The translations under genes were made by a program, and so were the position numbers. Of a stretch of 64,000 nt of DNA, positions 53,329-61,051 are shown one piece after another. The notes beneath the pieces are model-generated. The model did not search any database, was not told the origin of the DNA, and saw nothing but the letters and a program-made list of their open reading frames with translations. Numbering within the stretch: the first letter of the stretch is position 1; each line of letters starts with the position of its first letter. Source of the stretch: a bacterium. Lineage in GTDB: Bacteria > Cyanobacteriota > Vampirovibrionia > Gastranaerophilales > Gastranaerophilaceae. The stretch is taken from positions 1-64,000 of the forward strand of contig JAFXYZ010000064.1 in the NCBI GenBank assembly GCA_017541465.1. Direction: 5' to 3'.

Positions 53329-53478
53329 TTATTCGTTTGCATTTGAAATCGGCATAAAATCTTCTTTAATCAGTTCATCAAACATATTGACCTGAGAGCT
53401 AATCTTGTCGATATTTTCAACAATTTCTCTGATGTCTCTCAGTATCTTGTCCTTTTGTAATTTTTCAAAATCTTCCAT
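53329..53478 (-). CDS. Small helical protein, hypothetical
   Basis: A 49-residue open frame with a GGAG ribosome site seven to eight bases before the ATG and a terminator 18 bases after the stop. The sequence is a single amphipathic helix with heptad-like hydrophobics (L-R-D-I-R-E-I-V-E-N-I-D-K-I) and an acidic second half. The ribosome site and terminator make it a credible gene. No known family. Confidence 0.65.
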   Translation of the reverse strand: MEDFEKLQKDKILRDIREIVENIDKISSQVNMFDELIKEDFMPISNANE

Positions 53479-53596
53479 TTGAATTCTCCAATTAAATGTT
53501 TTCCCTTATGCTTCATTAATCGGCAGAATTAAAATGACCTTTAGAATTATTACTGAGAATGTAACATAATGTTTACAATTTTATGGGAATAAAAAA

Positions 53597-53626
53597 ACAG
53601 AGGTTTTAAGCCTCTGTGTTTTTTTT
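53597..53626 (-). terminator. Terminator after the LysM gene
   Basis: ACAGAGG and CCTCTGT pair across seven bases, with seven A to the left (T on the minus strand). It also has T8 to the right, so it can act both ways. Confidence 0.8.
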
Positions 53627-53640
53627 ATAATTTTTATTGC

Positions 53641-54219
53641 TTATTCAAGCGGAATAATCAGCTCCTGACCGATAGAGAGTTTATTAACACTCGACATTCC
53701 GTTTGCTTCCTTTATCATCTCTGCTTTTGCAGGTGAATATTTGCCGTAAAATCTTATAACAATACCCTGCAGAGTATCGCCTGATTTAACGGTATAAGTT
53801 TCATTATGCGGTTTTGCTTCAGCCTGCACAGTTGTGTCCGCAGGAATTATAGTAACATCTGTTTCCGCCTGTTTCTTTGTGTTTATTCTCTTTTCGATTT
53901 TTGACTGCTTAATGGTCTGTGCGTCAATATCGTCAGTGATTTCAGTATTGTTGTTCATATAGAACAGTGAATTGATTAGGAACATGCTCAACGCGCCGAG
54001 GATAAAACCTGTCAAAAGGTATAATCCCGGTGATTTGTCGTCTTTTGAACTGAGTTTGAAATTACTCCAGAGAACGTCAAGCTCTTTGTCCTTCGCCTGT
54101 CTTTTATAAGTTTTCGGAGCGCTGTCCTCTGCCTGTTTCTCTCTCTGTGCCTTCAGTTCGGCTAAAAATTCTACACGCTCGTTTGATAAATTTGAACGAT
54201 ATACGGTGGTGTTCTTCAT
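53641..54219 (-). CDS. Membrane-anchored LysM protein
   Basis: A 192-residue protein. A charged cytosolic N-terminus (1-68) precedes one membrane helix (L-Y-L-L-T-G-F-I-L-G-A-L-S-M-F-L, ~68-85), a variable linker, and a C-terminal LysM domain (Y-T-V-K-S-G-D-T-L-Q-G-I-V ... L-S-I-G-Q-E-L-I-I-P) that binds peptidoglycan. Orientation predicts LysM in the periplasm. A GGGGA ribosome site precedes the ATG. It could tether or sense the cell wall. Confidence 0.88.
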   Translation of the reverse strand: MKNTTVYRSNLSNERVEFLAELKAQREKQAEDSAPKTYKRQAKDKELDVLWSNFKLSSKDDKSPGLYLLTGFILGALSMFLINSLFYMNNNTEITDDIDAQTIKQSKIEKRINTKKQAETDVTIIPADTTVQAEAKPHNETYTVKSGDTLQGIVIRFYGKYSPAKAEMIKEANGMSSVNKLSIGQELIIPLE

Positions 54220-54314
54220 GGTAGTCCCCTAAGCCCTTTCCTTATTATTGATAATATCCAAACCACAATAAAAAAGTCAAGAAATTGAAATTTTTATATT
54301 AATATTGGTAACAA

Positions 54315-54345
54315 AAAAATCCCCCTTTAAAAAAGGGGGATTTTT
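54315..54345. terminator. Bidirectional terminator after the HEAT-like gene
   Basis: AAAAATCCCCCTTT and AAAGGGGGATTTTT form a 14-bp perfect stem with a three-base loop. Confidence 0.9.
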
Positions 54346-54363
54346 GTTTAAACTTTTTAAATC

Positions 54364-54660
54364 TTATGCTGCGATACCTTTGATTTCGGTAATAAGATAA
54401 TCAGCTATCCATTCAAAGTCTTTGTTTGTTTCAGCTGCTTTTTTGAGAGCATCAACTGCGGGTTCTCCTATTCTGATTAAAGTCATTGCAACAACACCTC
54501 TGACTGTTCCTTTAAGAACCTGAAGGTAGTTTACCAAATCTTCAACCGCGTCGCCGCCGATGCTGACGAGTTTGTTTTCGATTTCAACTTTTGTGCTGTT
54601 ATCTGCAGCCTGAAGTTTATCAATATATTCATCTACTCTTGAAACTGTCATTGTATTCAT
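54364..54660 (-). CDS. Small HEAT-repeat protein
   Basis: About 98 residues. Two helical HEAT-like units are visible (A-V-E-D-L-V-N-Y-L and P-A-V-D-A-L-K-K-A with the I-G-E-P-A turn). The preferred start is ATG 54660, with AAGAGG nine bases upstream; an in-frame ATG at 54681 with a poorer ribosome site would add seven residues. HEAT-like proteins bind other proteins, for example phycobilisome lyases in Cyanobacteria; the partner here is unknown. Confidence 0.75.
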   Translation of the reverse strand: MNTMTVSRVDEYIDKLQAADNSTKVEIENKLVSIGGDAVEDLVNYLQVLKGTVRGVVAMTLIRIGEPAVDALKKAAETNKDFEWIADYLITEIKGIAA

Positions 54661-54914
54661 TTGTATATGCCTCTTATTCATATCTTCTCTTTTACATTTT
54701 CATTATAAAGTAAAAAATCACAAATCCCGTTTTTTTAATATAATCTTTATAACCACCCTCAAACTCAATAATATCAACAAATTTTTATTGTCAAAAAGAC
54801 ACTTTTCGTTTTCCTTTTTTCTCTCAATATTAAAAATAGCATTTATATAACCAAAAAATTACCCTGTTGGGATAGCCGTTATATAGCACTTTATGGCATT
54901 TTGTTAAAGTTAAA

Positions 54915-55265
54915 ATGAATTTAAACTCAGTATATGGGAAGTTTGACAGGGGTATTAAAATGTTAGTAGAACGTTATGCGGACGGGCTGAACCAGAGAAG
55001 CAGAATAGAGATAAAGAATATTTCAAGAGATTTGATTTCCTGGCTCGAAGCGGTTGCTCTCGAAAATAACTGCACCGTTGACAAAAAAGAGTGGAAAAGT
55101 AAATATAACAGTTATGTCGTCTATGACTACGAGCCGTTTTGCTCTGACGGGTTTGAAATTAATATGGTCATATCCTCTTATGATGCGAATTATCTATATT
55201 TCCTCAAATATCTCTATGATAACAAACTCAACACAATAGAGTATCTTAACAACTGTATCGGTTGA
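54915..55265 (+). CDS. Hypothetical protein
   Basis: A 116-residue acidic protein with no membrane segment, signal or known motif. The first half is helical (E-R-Y-A-D-G-L-N-Q-R-S-R-I-E-I-K) and the second rich in Tyr (Y-N-S-Y-V-V-Y-D-Y-E, S-S-Y-D-A-N-Y-L-Y). It has no clear ribosome site and may share a transcript with the Hsp20-like gene 52 bases on. Confidence 0.6.
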   Translation: MNLNSVYGKFDRGIKMLVERYADGLNQRSRIEIKNISRDLISWLEAVALENNCTVDKKEWKSKYNSYVVYDYEPFCSDGFEINMVISSYDANYLYFLKYLYDNKLNTIEYLNNCIG

Positions 55266-55317
55266 ATATTTTGAAAAAAAATAATAAAATAACAAAAAAC
55301 AAGGAAAGGAAACTATA

Positions 55318-55947
55318 ATGGACGAGCAAAACAATCAGGAAAATCAGGAAGTAAAATCAACGGAACAGCCGAAGGCGACTGAACCAAAACATCAGTGCAT
55401 GAAAAATGACTGCTGGAAAAAGTGTCTTGCGATGACGCTGGCAGCATTTTTAGGCGGTTTTTTGGCGGTATATTTCGTTGCCGATAACTTCTATCACCAC
55501 AAAATGAAACATAATCGTTTCCATAAAATTCAAAGGTTTAATAATTACGATGATTCTTTTTACTTCAGACCTGAATTTGACCGAAAACAATTAAGAATGA
55601 TTGAAAATGAGCAGGCGAAGATGCTGAAGGACTTTGAAAAAACACCCTGGTCCATGGTGCCGATGTTCGCTAATCCCGTTAAAGTTAAAGCTTTTTACGA
55701 CAATGACACCTTCAAGGTTGTTGTTGATACAAAAAACTTTGATAAAAAGGACAGTAAAATAGAATACAAAATAAACGGCAGAAAACTTACTGTCTCAGGA
55801 AAATCAGAGGTTAAGGACAAGGGCTATGAGAGTGATGTTGAGTTTTCTCAGGATATTATCCTCCCAGAAAAAGTCAACTCCGTAGAAGCCAAAGTATCTC
55901 AGGACGAAAACAACTGGGTGCTTTCAATTCCGGTGTTTATGAAATAA
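55318..55947 (+). CDS. Membrane-anchored Hsp20/alpha-crystallin-like protein
   Basis: A 209-residue protein. Acidic N-terminus, then a membrane helix (L-A-M-T-L-A-A-F-L-G-G-F-L-A-V-Y-F-V, ~37-55), a His/Phe-rich spacer, and a C-terminal beta sandwich (~125-209) with the alpha-crystallin pattern: F-K-V-V-V-D-T, I-E-Y-K-I-N-G-R-K-L-T-V-S-G and F-S-Q-D-I-I-L-P-E-K-V. No I-X-I tail is present. AAGGAAAGG lies before the ATG. It may hold unfolded envelope proteins in the periplasm. Confidence 0.75.
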   Translation: MDEQNNQENQEVKSTEQPKATEPKHQCMKNDCWKKCLAMTLAAFLGGFLAVYFVADNFYHHKMKHNRFHKIQRFNNYDDSFYFRPEFDRKQLRMIENEQAKMLKDFEKTPWSMVPMFANPVKVKAFYDNDTFKVVVDTKNFDKKDSKIEYKINGRKLTVSGKSEVKDKGYESDVEFSQDIILPEKVNSVEAKVSQDENNWVLSIPVFMK

Positions 55948-55957
55948 AATTTTTCTT

Positions 55958-56090
55958 CCTCTCCTTTGGGAGCGAAATTTCGGACGAGTGAAACTCGGGT
56001 AGCGAAAGCAAAAGTCTGATGTGGACGAAGTCCAAAAAGACGACTGCTTGAGCGTAAAGAAATTTCAAGACAGAGGATAGAGGTGAGGGT
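55958..56090. repeat. CCTC-GGGAG purine-rich repeat interrupted by element copy C
   Basis: Left half CCTCTCCTTTGGGAG (55959-55973 region) and right half AGAGGATAGAGGTGAGGG (56072-56090 region) together give the same order as the intact repeat at 43645-43680. The interspersed element lies exactly between GGGAG and AGAGG. Confidence 0.55.
55971..56071 (+). repeat. Interspersed structured element, copy C
   Basis: Begins AGCGAAATTTCGGACG and ends AAAGAAATTTCAAGAC. Its terminal arms are GAAATTTC/GAAATTTC, different in sequence from copies A and B (GAAAAACC/GGTTTTTC) but still fully complementary. Inner hairpins CGAG/CTCG and TGGAC/GTCCA and the GACGACTGCTTGAGCG block match the other copies. Confidence 0.75.
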
Positions 56091-56120
56091 TAACCCGTAA
56101 GGGCAAATAAAAAATTTTCA

Positions 56121-56158
56121 AAAGAGGCTCTTTCATTAGGAAAAAGAGCCTCTTTTTA
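56121..56158 (+). terminator. Terminator after the Hsp20-like gene
   Basis: AAAGAGGCTCTTT and AAAGAGCCTCTTT pair across nine bases, followed by TTTATT. It lies beyond the repeat block, so the repeats are transcribed. Confidence 0.82.
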
Positions 56159-56221
56159 TTGCGCAAATTTTTATTTTTTGAGTTTTAAAACAGAGGAATA
56201 AAGTATCAAAGATAGAAAAAC

Positions 56222-57112
56222 TTGAGAATATCACCGATAACACCGAATTATTTAAATAAACCCCTTAGTTTTCGTGCGGGTTCTTCAGCTTCCGCAAAGA
56301 GGTTTTTGCAGTCAACCCCTCCGCCTCCCAGATATTTTTCGATGCAGACGGGGATATTCCCAAAGTCACTCTCAGAGCTTGAAGAAGGTCAGGTGCTCGA
56401 TTATAACGGCGCAATTTTTAACAAACACGTAACGACTTTTTGCCGAAATGACCTGAACTGGCTCGATTTTGGGAAGTATTTAAAGGAAAAATTTGACAGC
56501 CCTAAAGACGTTAATTTCCATGTTTTCGCCTGCTCAACAGGGGCTGAGGCATATTCTCTTGCCCTTCTTTTGAACAGAGTTTATGATACGACCGATTATA
56601 AAATAGATGCTTCAGATATTGCGGACTATATGATAGATGAGAATATTAAGGAGCAGAAATGGGGCGCGGTTGTTGATCCGTTTGACTATTTCAAAATATG
56701 CAGAGATTTAGATTTAACTGGGAATAAAGAAAAATATTTTATAAAGCCCGACGGCTACTATCCTGTAATCAAACCGCAGATAGCAAATACGGTTAAATTC
56801 AGAAAAGCTAATATTATAACAGAGGTTGATAATCTTGATACTTCAAAACCTTCTGTTATTTTCTGCCGTAATATGTGGCCCTATGTGGATAGTGAGAAGT
56901 ATGAGGAGTTTGCGGAAAAGCTCTATAAGAAACTGCCCGAGGGCTCAATGGTTGTCATAGGCGATTTTGACCACGTCGGCGATTATGAACATTATGGTTC
57001 CGATTCTTTCCCGAAAGCTCTCGAAGAAAGCGGTTTTAAACCCTCAAAAAGAGGTATGAGCAGGCTCAGAGAGTCGGATAAAAAAGATTTTATGTCTGTT
57101 TATGAAAAATAA
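56222..57112 (+). CDS. CheR-like SAM methyltransferase with N-terminal tag
   Basis: A 296-residue protein starting at TTG; the N-terminus M-R-I-S-P-I ... L-S-F-R-A-G matches the tag seen in the genes at 41314 and 42357, which supports that start. The C-terminal domain is CheR-like: F-A-C-S-T-G-A-E-A-Y-S-L-A binds SAM, the S-D-I-A and F-R-K-A-N blocks follow, and I-F-C-R-N-M-W-P-Y is the family motif. There is no chemotaxis gene nearby, so the target is probably not a receptor. Confidence 0.8.
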   Translation: MRISPITPNYLNKPLSFRAGSSASAKRFLQSTPPPPRYFSMQTGIFPKSLSELEEGQVLDYNGAIFNKHVTTFCRNDLNWLDFGKYLKEKFDSPKDVNFHVFACSTGAEAYSLALLLNRVYDTTDYKIDASDIADYMIDENIKEQKWGAVVDPFDYFKICRDLDLTGNKEKYFIKPDGYYPVIKPQIANTVKFRKANIITEVDNLDTSKPSVIFCRNMWPYVDSEKYEEFAEKLYKKLPEGSMVVIGDFDHVGDYEHYGSDSFPKALEESGFKPSKRGMSRLRESDKKDFMSVYEK

Positions 57113-57117
57113 TTTTT

Positions 57118-57126
57118 TGTTATAAT
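57118..57126 (+). promoter_or_regulatory. Extended -10 of mutS2
   Basis: TGTTATAAT ends six bases before the mutS2 ATG at 57133, with only T between. It predicts a leaderless message. Confidence 0.6.
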
Positions 57127-57132
57127 TTTTTT

Positions 57133-59508
57133 ATGAGAGATAAATCAACCGAAATTCTTGAATATGACAAAGTTTTGACCTACCTCAGCGAGTTTGCTGT
57201 CAGCGAGGCGGGAAAAGAGCGCTGTTTGCGGGCTGAAATCTTTTCTGATTTTGACAAAATTGACTATGAACTCCGCCTGACCACACAAGCCAGAAGGGTT
57301 TATGACGAGGGCGAAAAAATTCCCCTCAACTCAATAACAAACATCGTTAAATCTTTAAATGACTCTAAATCGGGGCTGAGACTCAGTGAAGAAGAAATTT
57401 ATTCAGTAGCCCAGACACTCAGAACCTCGAGGGTTTTAAGAAATTTTTCCTCCGCGCTCTCTGATGACTTTTATCTTTTGAAGTCTTTATTGTCTCCTCT
57501 TTTTGTAAATAAAGAGCTTGAGGACGAAATCTTTGACACCTTTAACAGTGAAATTAAGGTAAAAGAGAACGCAACTCCCGAACTCAAACGACTGTGGCAG
57601 GTTTTCAGGGATACCGAGCAGAATATAAGAAGCACCGCTTCAAAACTTCTTCAGGACAGTGATTTTAATTCAAACCTTTCCGAAACAATATACACCCAAA
57701 GAGACGGCAGGGGTGTTTTTGCGGTGAAGGCAGAGTGCAAAAATAAAGTGCAGGGGATAGTTCACGATGTTTCCGCAACGAACAGGACTTATTTTATTGA
57801 ACCAAAAGAACTTGTTGTCCTCAATAACAAGCAAAGAGAAACAGAAATTCTGATAAGGTCGGAGGTTGAGCGGATTTTAAGGGTTTTGACGGGCAAAATA
57901 TCGCAGAATTATGAAAACCTTCTTCAGACTTATAACCTGCTTGTTGAGAGTGATTTTTTGTTTGCAAAGGCGAAATTCAGTGCCAAATATGATATGTGCG
58001 CACCTGAGCCCTTAAAAGAGCAGAGAAGAATTAAAATCTGCGCGATGAAAAACCCTGTTTTAATGCGCTCAAAAGAGAAAATAGTCGAGAACGATTTTGA
58101 ACTCAACTATGATAAGAACTGCATGATTATAACGGGCTCAAACACAGGAGGGAAAACTGTTACCTTAAAAACAGTCGGACTTTTTACCCTGATGATGAGA
58201 GCAGGACTTCATCTGCCCTGCCAGAGTGCCGAAATATACCCGTTTAAAAAGGTTTTTGCCGACATCGGAGATGAACAGAGCATTCTTCAGAATCTTTCGA
58301 CTTTTTCCGCGCACATGACGAATATAAAACATATTGTAGATAGTGCCGATAGTGAATCTCTTATTCTTCTTGACGAAATCTCGGCAGGAACGGATCCGAA
58401 CGAGGGCTCATCTCTTGCCCAAAGTATTCTGGAATATCTTCAGAAGCAGGGCGCTTTTTGTATTGCGACAACTCACTTCGGCGAGCTTAAATCACTTTCA
58501 TATTTAAAAGACGGGTTCATCAACGCAAGTGTTGAGTTTGATGTGAATACGCTTTCTCCGACTTATAAACTCATAATCGGCATGCCTGGGGCAAGTAACG
58601 CTATTGCGGTTGCAAATTCTTTAGGGCTTAAAAAAGAAATAACCGAGGAAGCCAAAAACCTTTTCTTCAATCATAAAGATTCAAGCGCAAAGGTCATGGA
58701 AGAGCTTCAGCAGATTTATTCCGAGGTTTCAAACCTCAAAGAGGAAATATCCAAAAAAGAAGAGAATATTTCAAAACTCGAAGAAGAATTAAAAGAAAAA
58801 CTCGAAAAGGTAAAAGCGGATAAGAAGAAAAATATCCAAATCGCAAAGAAGCGGTATGAAAATTTAATCGAAAAGGCGAGAGACGAAATAAGAGAAATAG
58901 TTAAAGAAATGAGGGAAGAAAAGAGCGAAAAAGTTGCTATGCGCTCATTTAACAGGCTCGCTAAAATTGAAACCGATATAAGAAGTGATATTAAGGGAGA
59001 TGAGACAGACCTTCAGGAAGAGTTTCTTCCGATTGACTGGGAAAAAGTTAAGGTCGGGGACAGGGTTATAATAAGAGACCTCAACACAGAGGTTGAAATT
59101 CTTCAGCTTCCCGACAAAAACAAAAACGTGCTTGTTCAGATGGGGATAATACGTTCGCTCGTTAAAAAAGATAACCTTGTTGTTCAAAATGAAATGAAGC
59201 CAAAGCAAAAGAAAACCATAAGAATAACTCCAAAATCAGAGAATTTCAGCATAAAACGGCACGAAATTTCTAATACCCTGGACCTGAGAGGGTTCAGGTG
59301 CGAAGAAGCTATTGATGAGGTGGAAATGTTTTTGGATACCGCAAGTCTTGTAAACCTTTCTCCCGTCTATATTATCCACGGGCATGGCACGGGCGCGCTC
59401 AAGCAGGTCGTGAGAGAATACCTCAAAACCTCGCCTTATGTCGCAAAATACAGGCCGGGCGAAAATGCTGAAGGCGGAGACGGTGTCAGCGTTGTTGAGC
59501 TGAGATAA
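57133..59508 (+). CDS. mutS2: Endonuclease MutS2
   Basis: A 791-residue MutS-family ATPase without a mismatch-recognition domain. Walker A is G-S-N-T-G-G-K-T near 335-342, then L-L-D-E-I-S-A-G-T-D-P and T-T-H-F-G-E-L-K. A long coiled coil (~530-620) precedes the Smr endonuclease domain at the C-terminus (L-D-L-R-G, I-I-H-G-H-G-T-G-A-L). It acts on recombination intermediates or stalled ribosomes. Length is normal. Confidence 0.95.
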   Translation: MRDKSTEILEYDKVLTYLSEFAVSEAGKERCLRAEIFSDFDKIDYELRLTTQARRVYDEGEKIPLNSITNIVKSLNDSKSGLRLSEEEIYSVAQTLRTSRVLRNFSSALSDDFYLLKSLLSPLFVNKELEDEIFDTFNSEIKVKENATPELKRLWQVFRDTEQNIRSTASKLLQDSDFNSNLSETIYTQRDGRGVFAVKAECKNKVQGIVHDVSATNRTYFIEPKELVVLNNKQRETEILIRSEVERILRVLTGKISQNYENLLQTYNLLVESDFLFAKAKFSAKYDMCAPEPLKEQRRIKICAMKNPVLMRSKEKIVENDFELNYDKNCMIITGSNTGGKTVTLKTVGLFTLMMRAGLHLPCQSAEIYPFKKVFADIGDEQSILQNLSTFSAHMTNIKHIVDSADSESLILLDEISAGTDPNEGSSLAQSILEYLQKQGAFCIATTHFGELKSLSYLKDGFINASVEFDVNTLSPTYKLIIGMPGASNAIAVANSLGLKKEITEEAKNLFFNHKDSSAKVMEELQQIYSEVSNLKEEISKKEENISKLEEELKEKLEKVKADKKKNIQIAKKRYENLIEKARDEIREIVKEMREEKSEKVAMRSFNRLAKIETDIRSDIKGDETDLQEEFLPIDWEKVKVGDRVIIRDLNTEVEILQLPDKNKNVLVQMGIIRSLVKKDNLVVQNEMKPKQKKTIRITPKSENFSIKRHEISNTLDLRGFRCEEAIDEVEMFLDTASLVNLSPVYIIHGHGTGALKQVVREYLKTSPYVAKYRPGENAEGGDGVSVVELR

Positions 59509-59510
59509 AA

Positions 59511-60929
59511 TTAGAAATTATACTGCATTCTGAGCTGAGCTATCGGAGTATCGATGTTGAAGCTCTGAATGTACTGAAGTAATTCTGATTTTGAAATATC
59601 GCCGTTCTTGTATTGTTCAACCAAAGTGATGATAAGACCTGACAAACGTGCTGCAGAACCTGAAGCGTTTGCCTGTCCCATATTTTCATCGAAAATGTTT
59701 TCTTCGTCACCGATTGGAACTTCGTGGTTTGAGTAATTATGTCCGATACCGAAAAAGTCTTTAATAGTGTTGCCGATATTTTCAACAAGACCTGAAATGT
59801 AACCTACAATCTTACTGAAGGCACCTGACATATCTTTGCTTGCGTTTGATAAATCTGAATATGAAAGATTTGCGTACTGTGCAAATGTATCTCTGTCTAA
59901 AACTATTTCCTCTGATGAATCCCAGGGATTTACGATTGTGACGTTGTTTCCGTCAACTGATTTAACCGCGTATGCGTGTGAATAATATAACTGAACTTTA
60001 TTACCGTTGGCATCCGTTACTGTAAAGCCGTTTCTGTCACCCTGACCGCCTTTGAAGGAGCAGCTCATTGCTGATGAATCGGGGTTTTGAGCGAATTTAT
60101 CAAGATACTGCTGAACTTCTGCAGGATCTGAAGTTGTTTCGGAAAGTTTACCTGTTAAAAGATACCAGACCTGTTCAACGAAACCGCCGTCAATACTTGA
60201 ATTACCGCTTCTGCCTGTTGATGTGTCGGATACGTAGTAAGGTGAATCAACGTCAAATTTGATTTTGCCTGAGCCGATGTCGTTTCTTAACTGTTCGATA
60301 GCCATTTCGTAAACGAGAACATCGTCGTCACCTGATGAATATTTTCTGTTCTGATTAGCTGCTTTAATTTGTTCTGCTGAAACTGTGTAAGAAACACCGA
60401 GACCTTTGAAGTTGATTGTTACACTGCCGTCATCGTTGAAGGTCATTGCTTCTCTGATGGCTTCTCTGCCTGCTTCACTGTAAGAAAGTGAATTTAACCC
60501 TGTTAATAACCAGCAGTCGCCTGTGTAACCGCTCTGTGCACTTGCATCGATGTTGCCGTCAAGGTCTCTGCCCGAGCCGTTTGAACGGGTTGAACCGTTT
60601 GTGCTGAGAACTTCAGTCTCTGCTACATCGTTTTTGTCTTCCCCTTTTTCTACTGTTTCTGTTTCGTCAGCTATTTCAGCTTCACCATATATAACTGATA
60701 TATTGTTTTCAGTTTCATTATCTGTAAAAAATCCGCCGAAGATATTTTCTTCTGCCGCAAATGCTGAAAAATTATAATCATCTTTAGCGAAAATGCTGGC
60801 ATCTGCTTCTTTGCGTCTTTCTTCCGCCTTGCGTTCTTCTTCAGCGCGTTTTTCCGCTTCTATTCTGCGGATTTCCTGCTGTTCTATGTAATAGTCTCTG
60901 CTATTGTTTTCGTTAACCGAAAAAGCCAT
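59511..60929 (-). CDS. Calpain-like cysteine protease (peptidase C2 type)
   Basis: A 472-residue protein. The first 60 residues are a highly charged coiled coil (E-A-E-K-R-A-E-E-E-R-K), then a Ser/Gly-rich linker. The protease core starts with Q-S-G-Y-T-G-D-C-W-L-L-T-G-L (catalytic Cys near 139), and the later H-A-Y-A-V (His near 319) and V-N-P-W-D (Asn near 333) complete a calpain-type triad. No signal peptide, no EF hands. A C-terminal helix bundle follows. It could be a cytosolic processing enzyme or a secreted effector. Confidence 0.8.
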   Translation of the reverse strand: MAFSVNENNSRDYYIEQQEIRRIEAEKRAEEERKAEERRKEADASIFAKDDYNFSAFAAEENIFGGFFTDNETENNISVIYGEAEIADETETVEKGEDKNDVAETEVLSTNGSTRSNGSGRDLDGNIDASAQSGYTGDCWLLTGLNSLSYSEAGREAIREAMTFNDDGSVTINFKGLGVSYTVSAEQIKAANQNRKYSSGDDDVLVYEMAIEQLRNDIGSGKIKFDVDSPYYVSDTSTGRSGNSSIDGGFVEQVWYLLTGKLSETTSDPAEVQQYLDKFAQNPDSSAMSCSFKGGQGDRNGFTVTDANGNKVQLYYSHAYAVKSVDGNNVTIVNPWDSSEEIVLDRDTFAQYANLSYSDLSNASKDMSGAFSKIVGYISGLVENIGNTIKDFFGIGHNYSNHEVPIGDEENIFDENMGQANASGSAARLSGLIITLVEQYKNGDISKSELLQYIQSFNIDTPIAQLRMQYNF

Positions 60930-61051
60930 TATTCTCCCTAAATATTATTCGTGCATGGTGCTGCACAAATATCCTCGTTATAAACTCTCATGTATTTAAA
61001 AAAAATTCTCTCAACCCGATTGATAAATTTTACAGAAATGTTAAGAAATGT

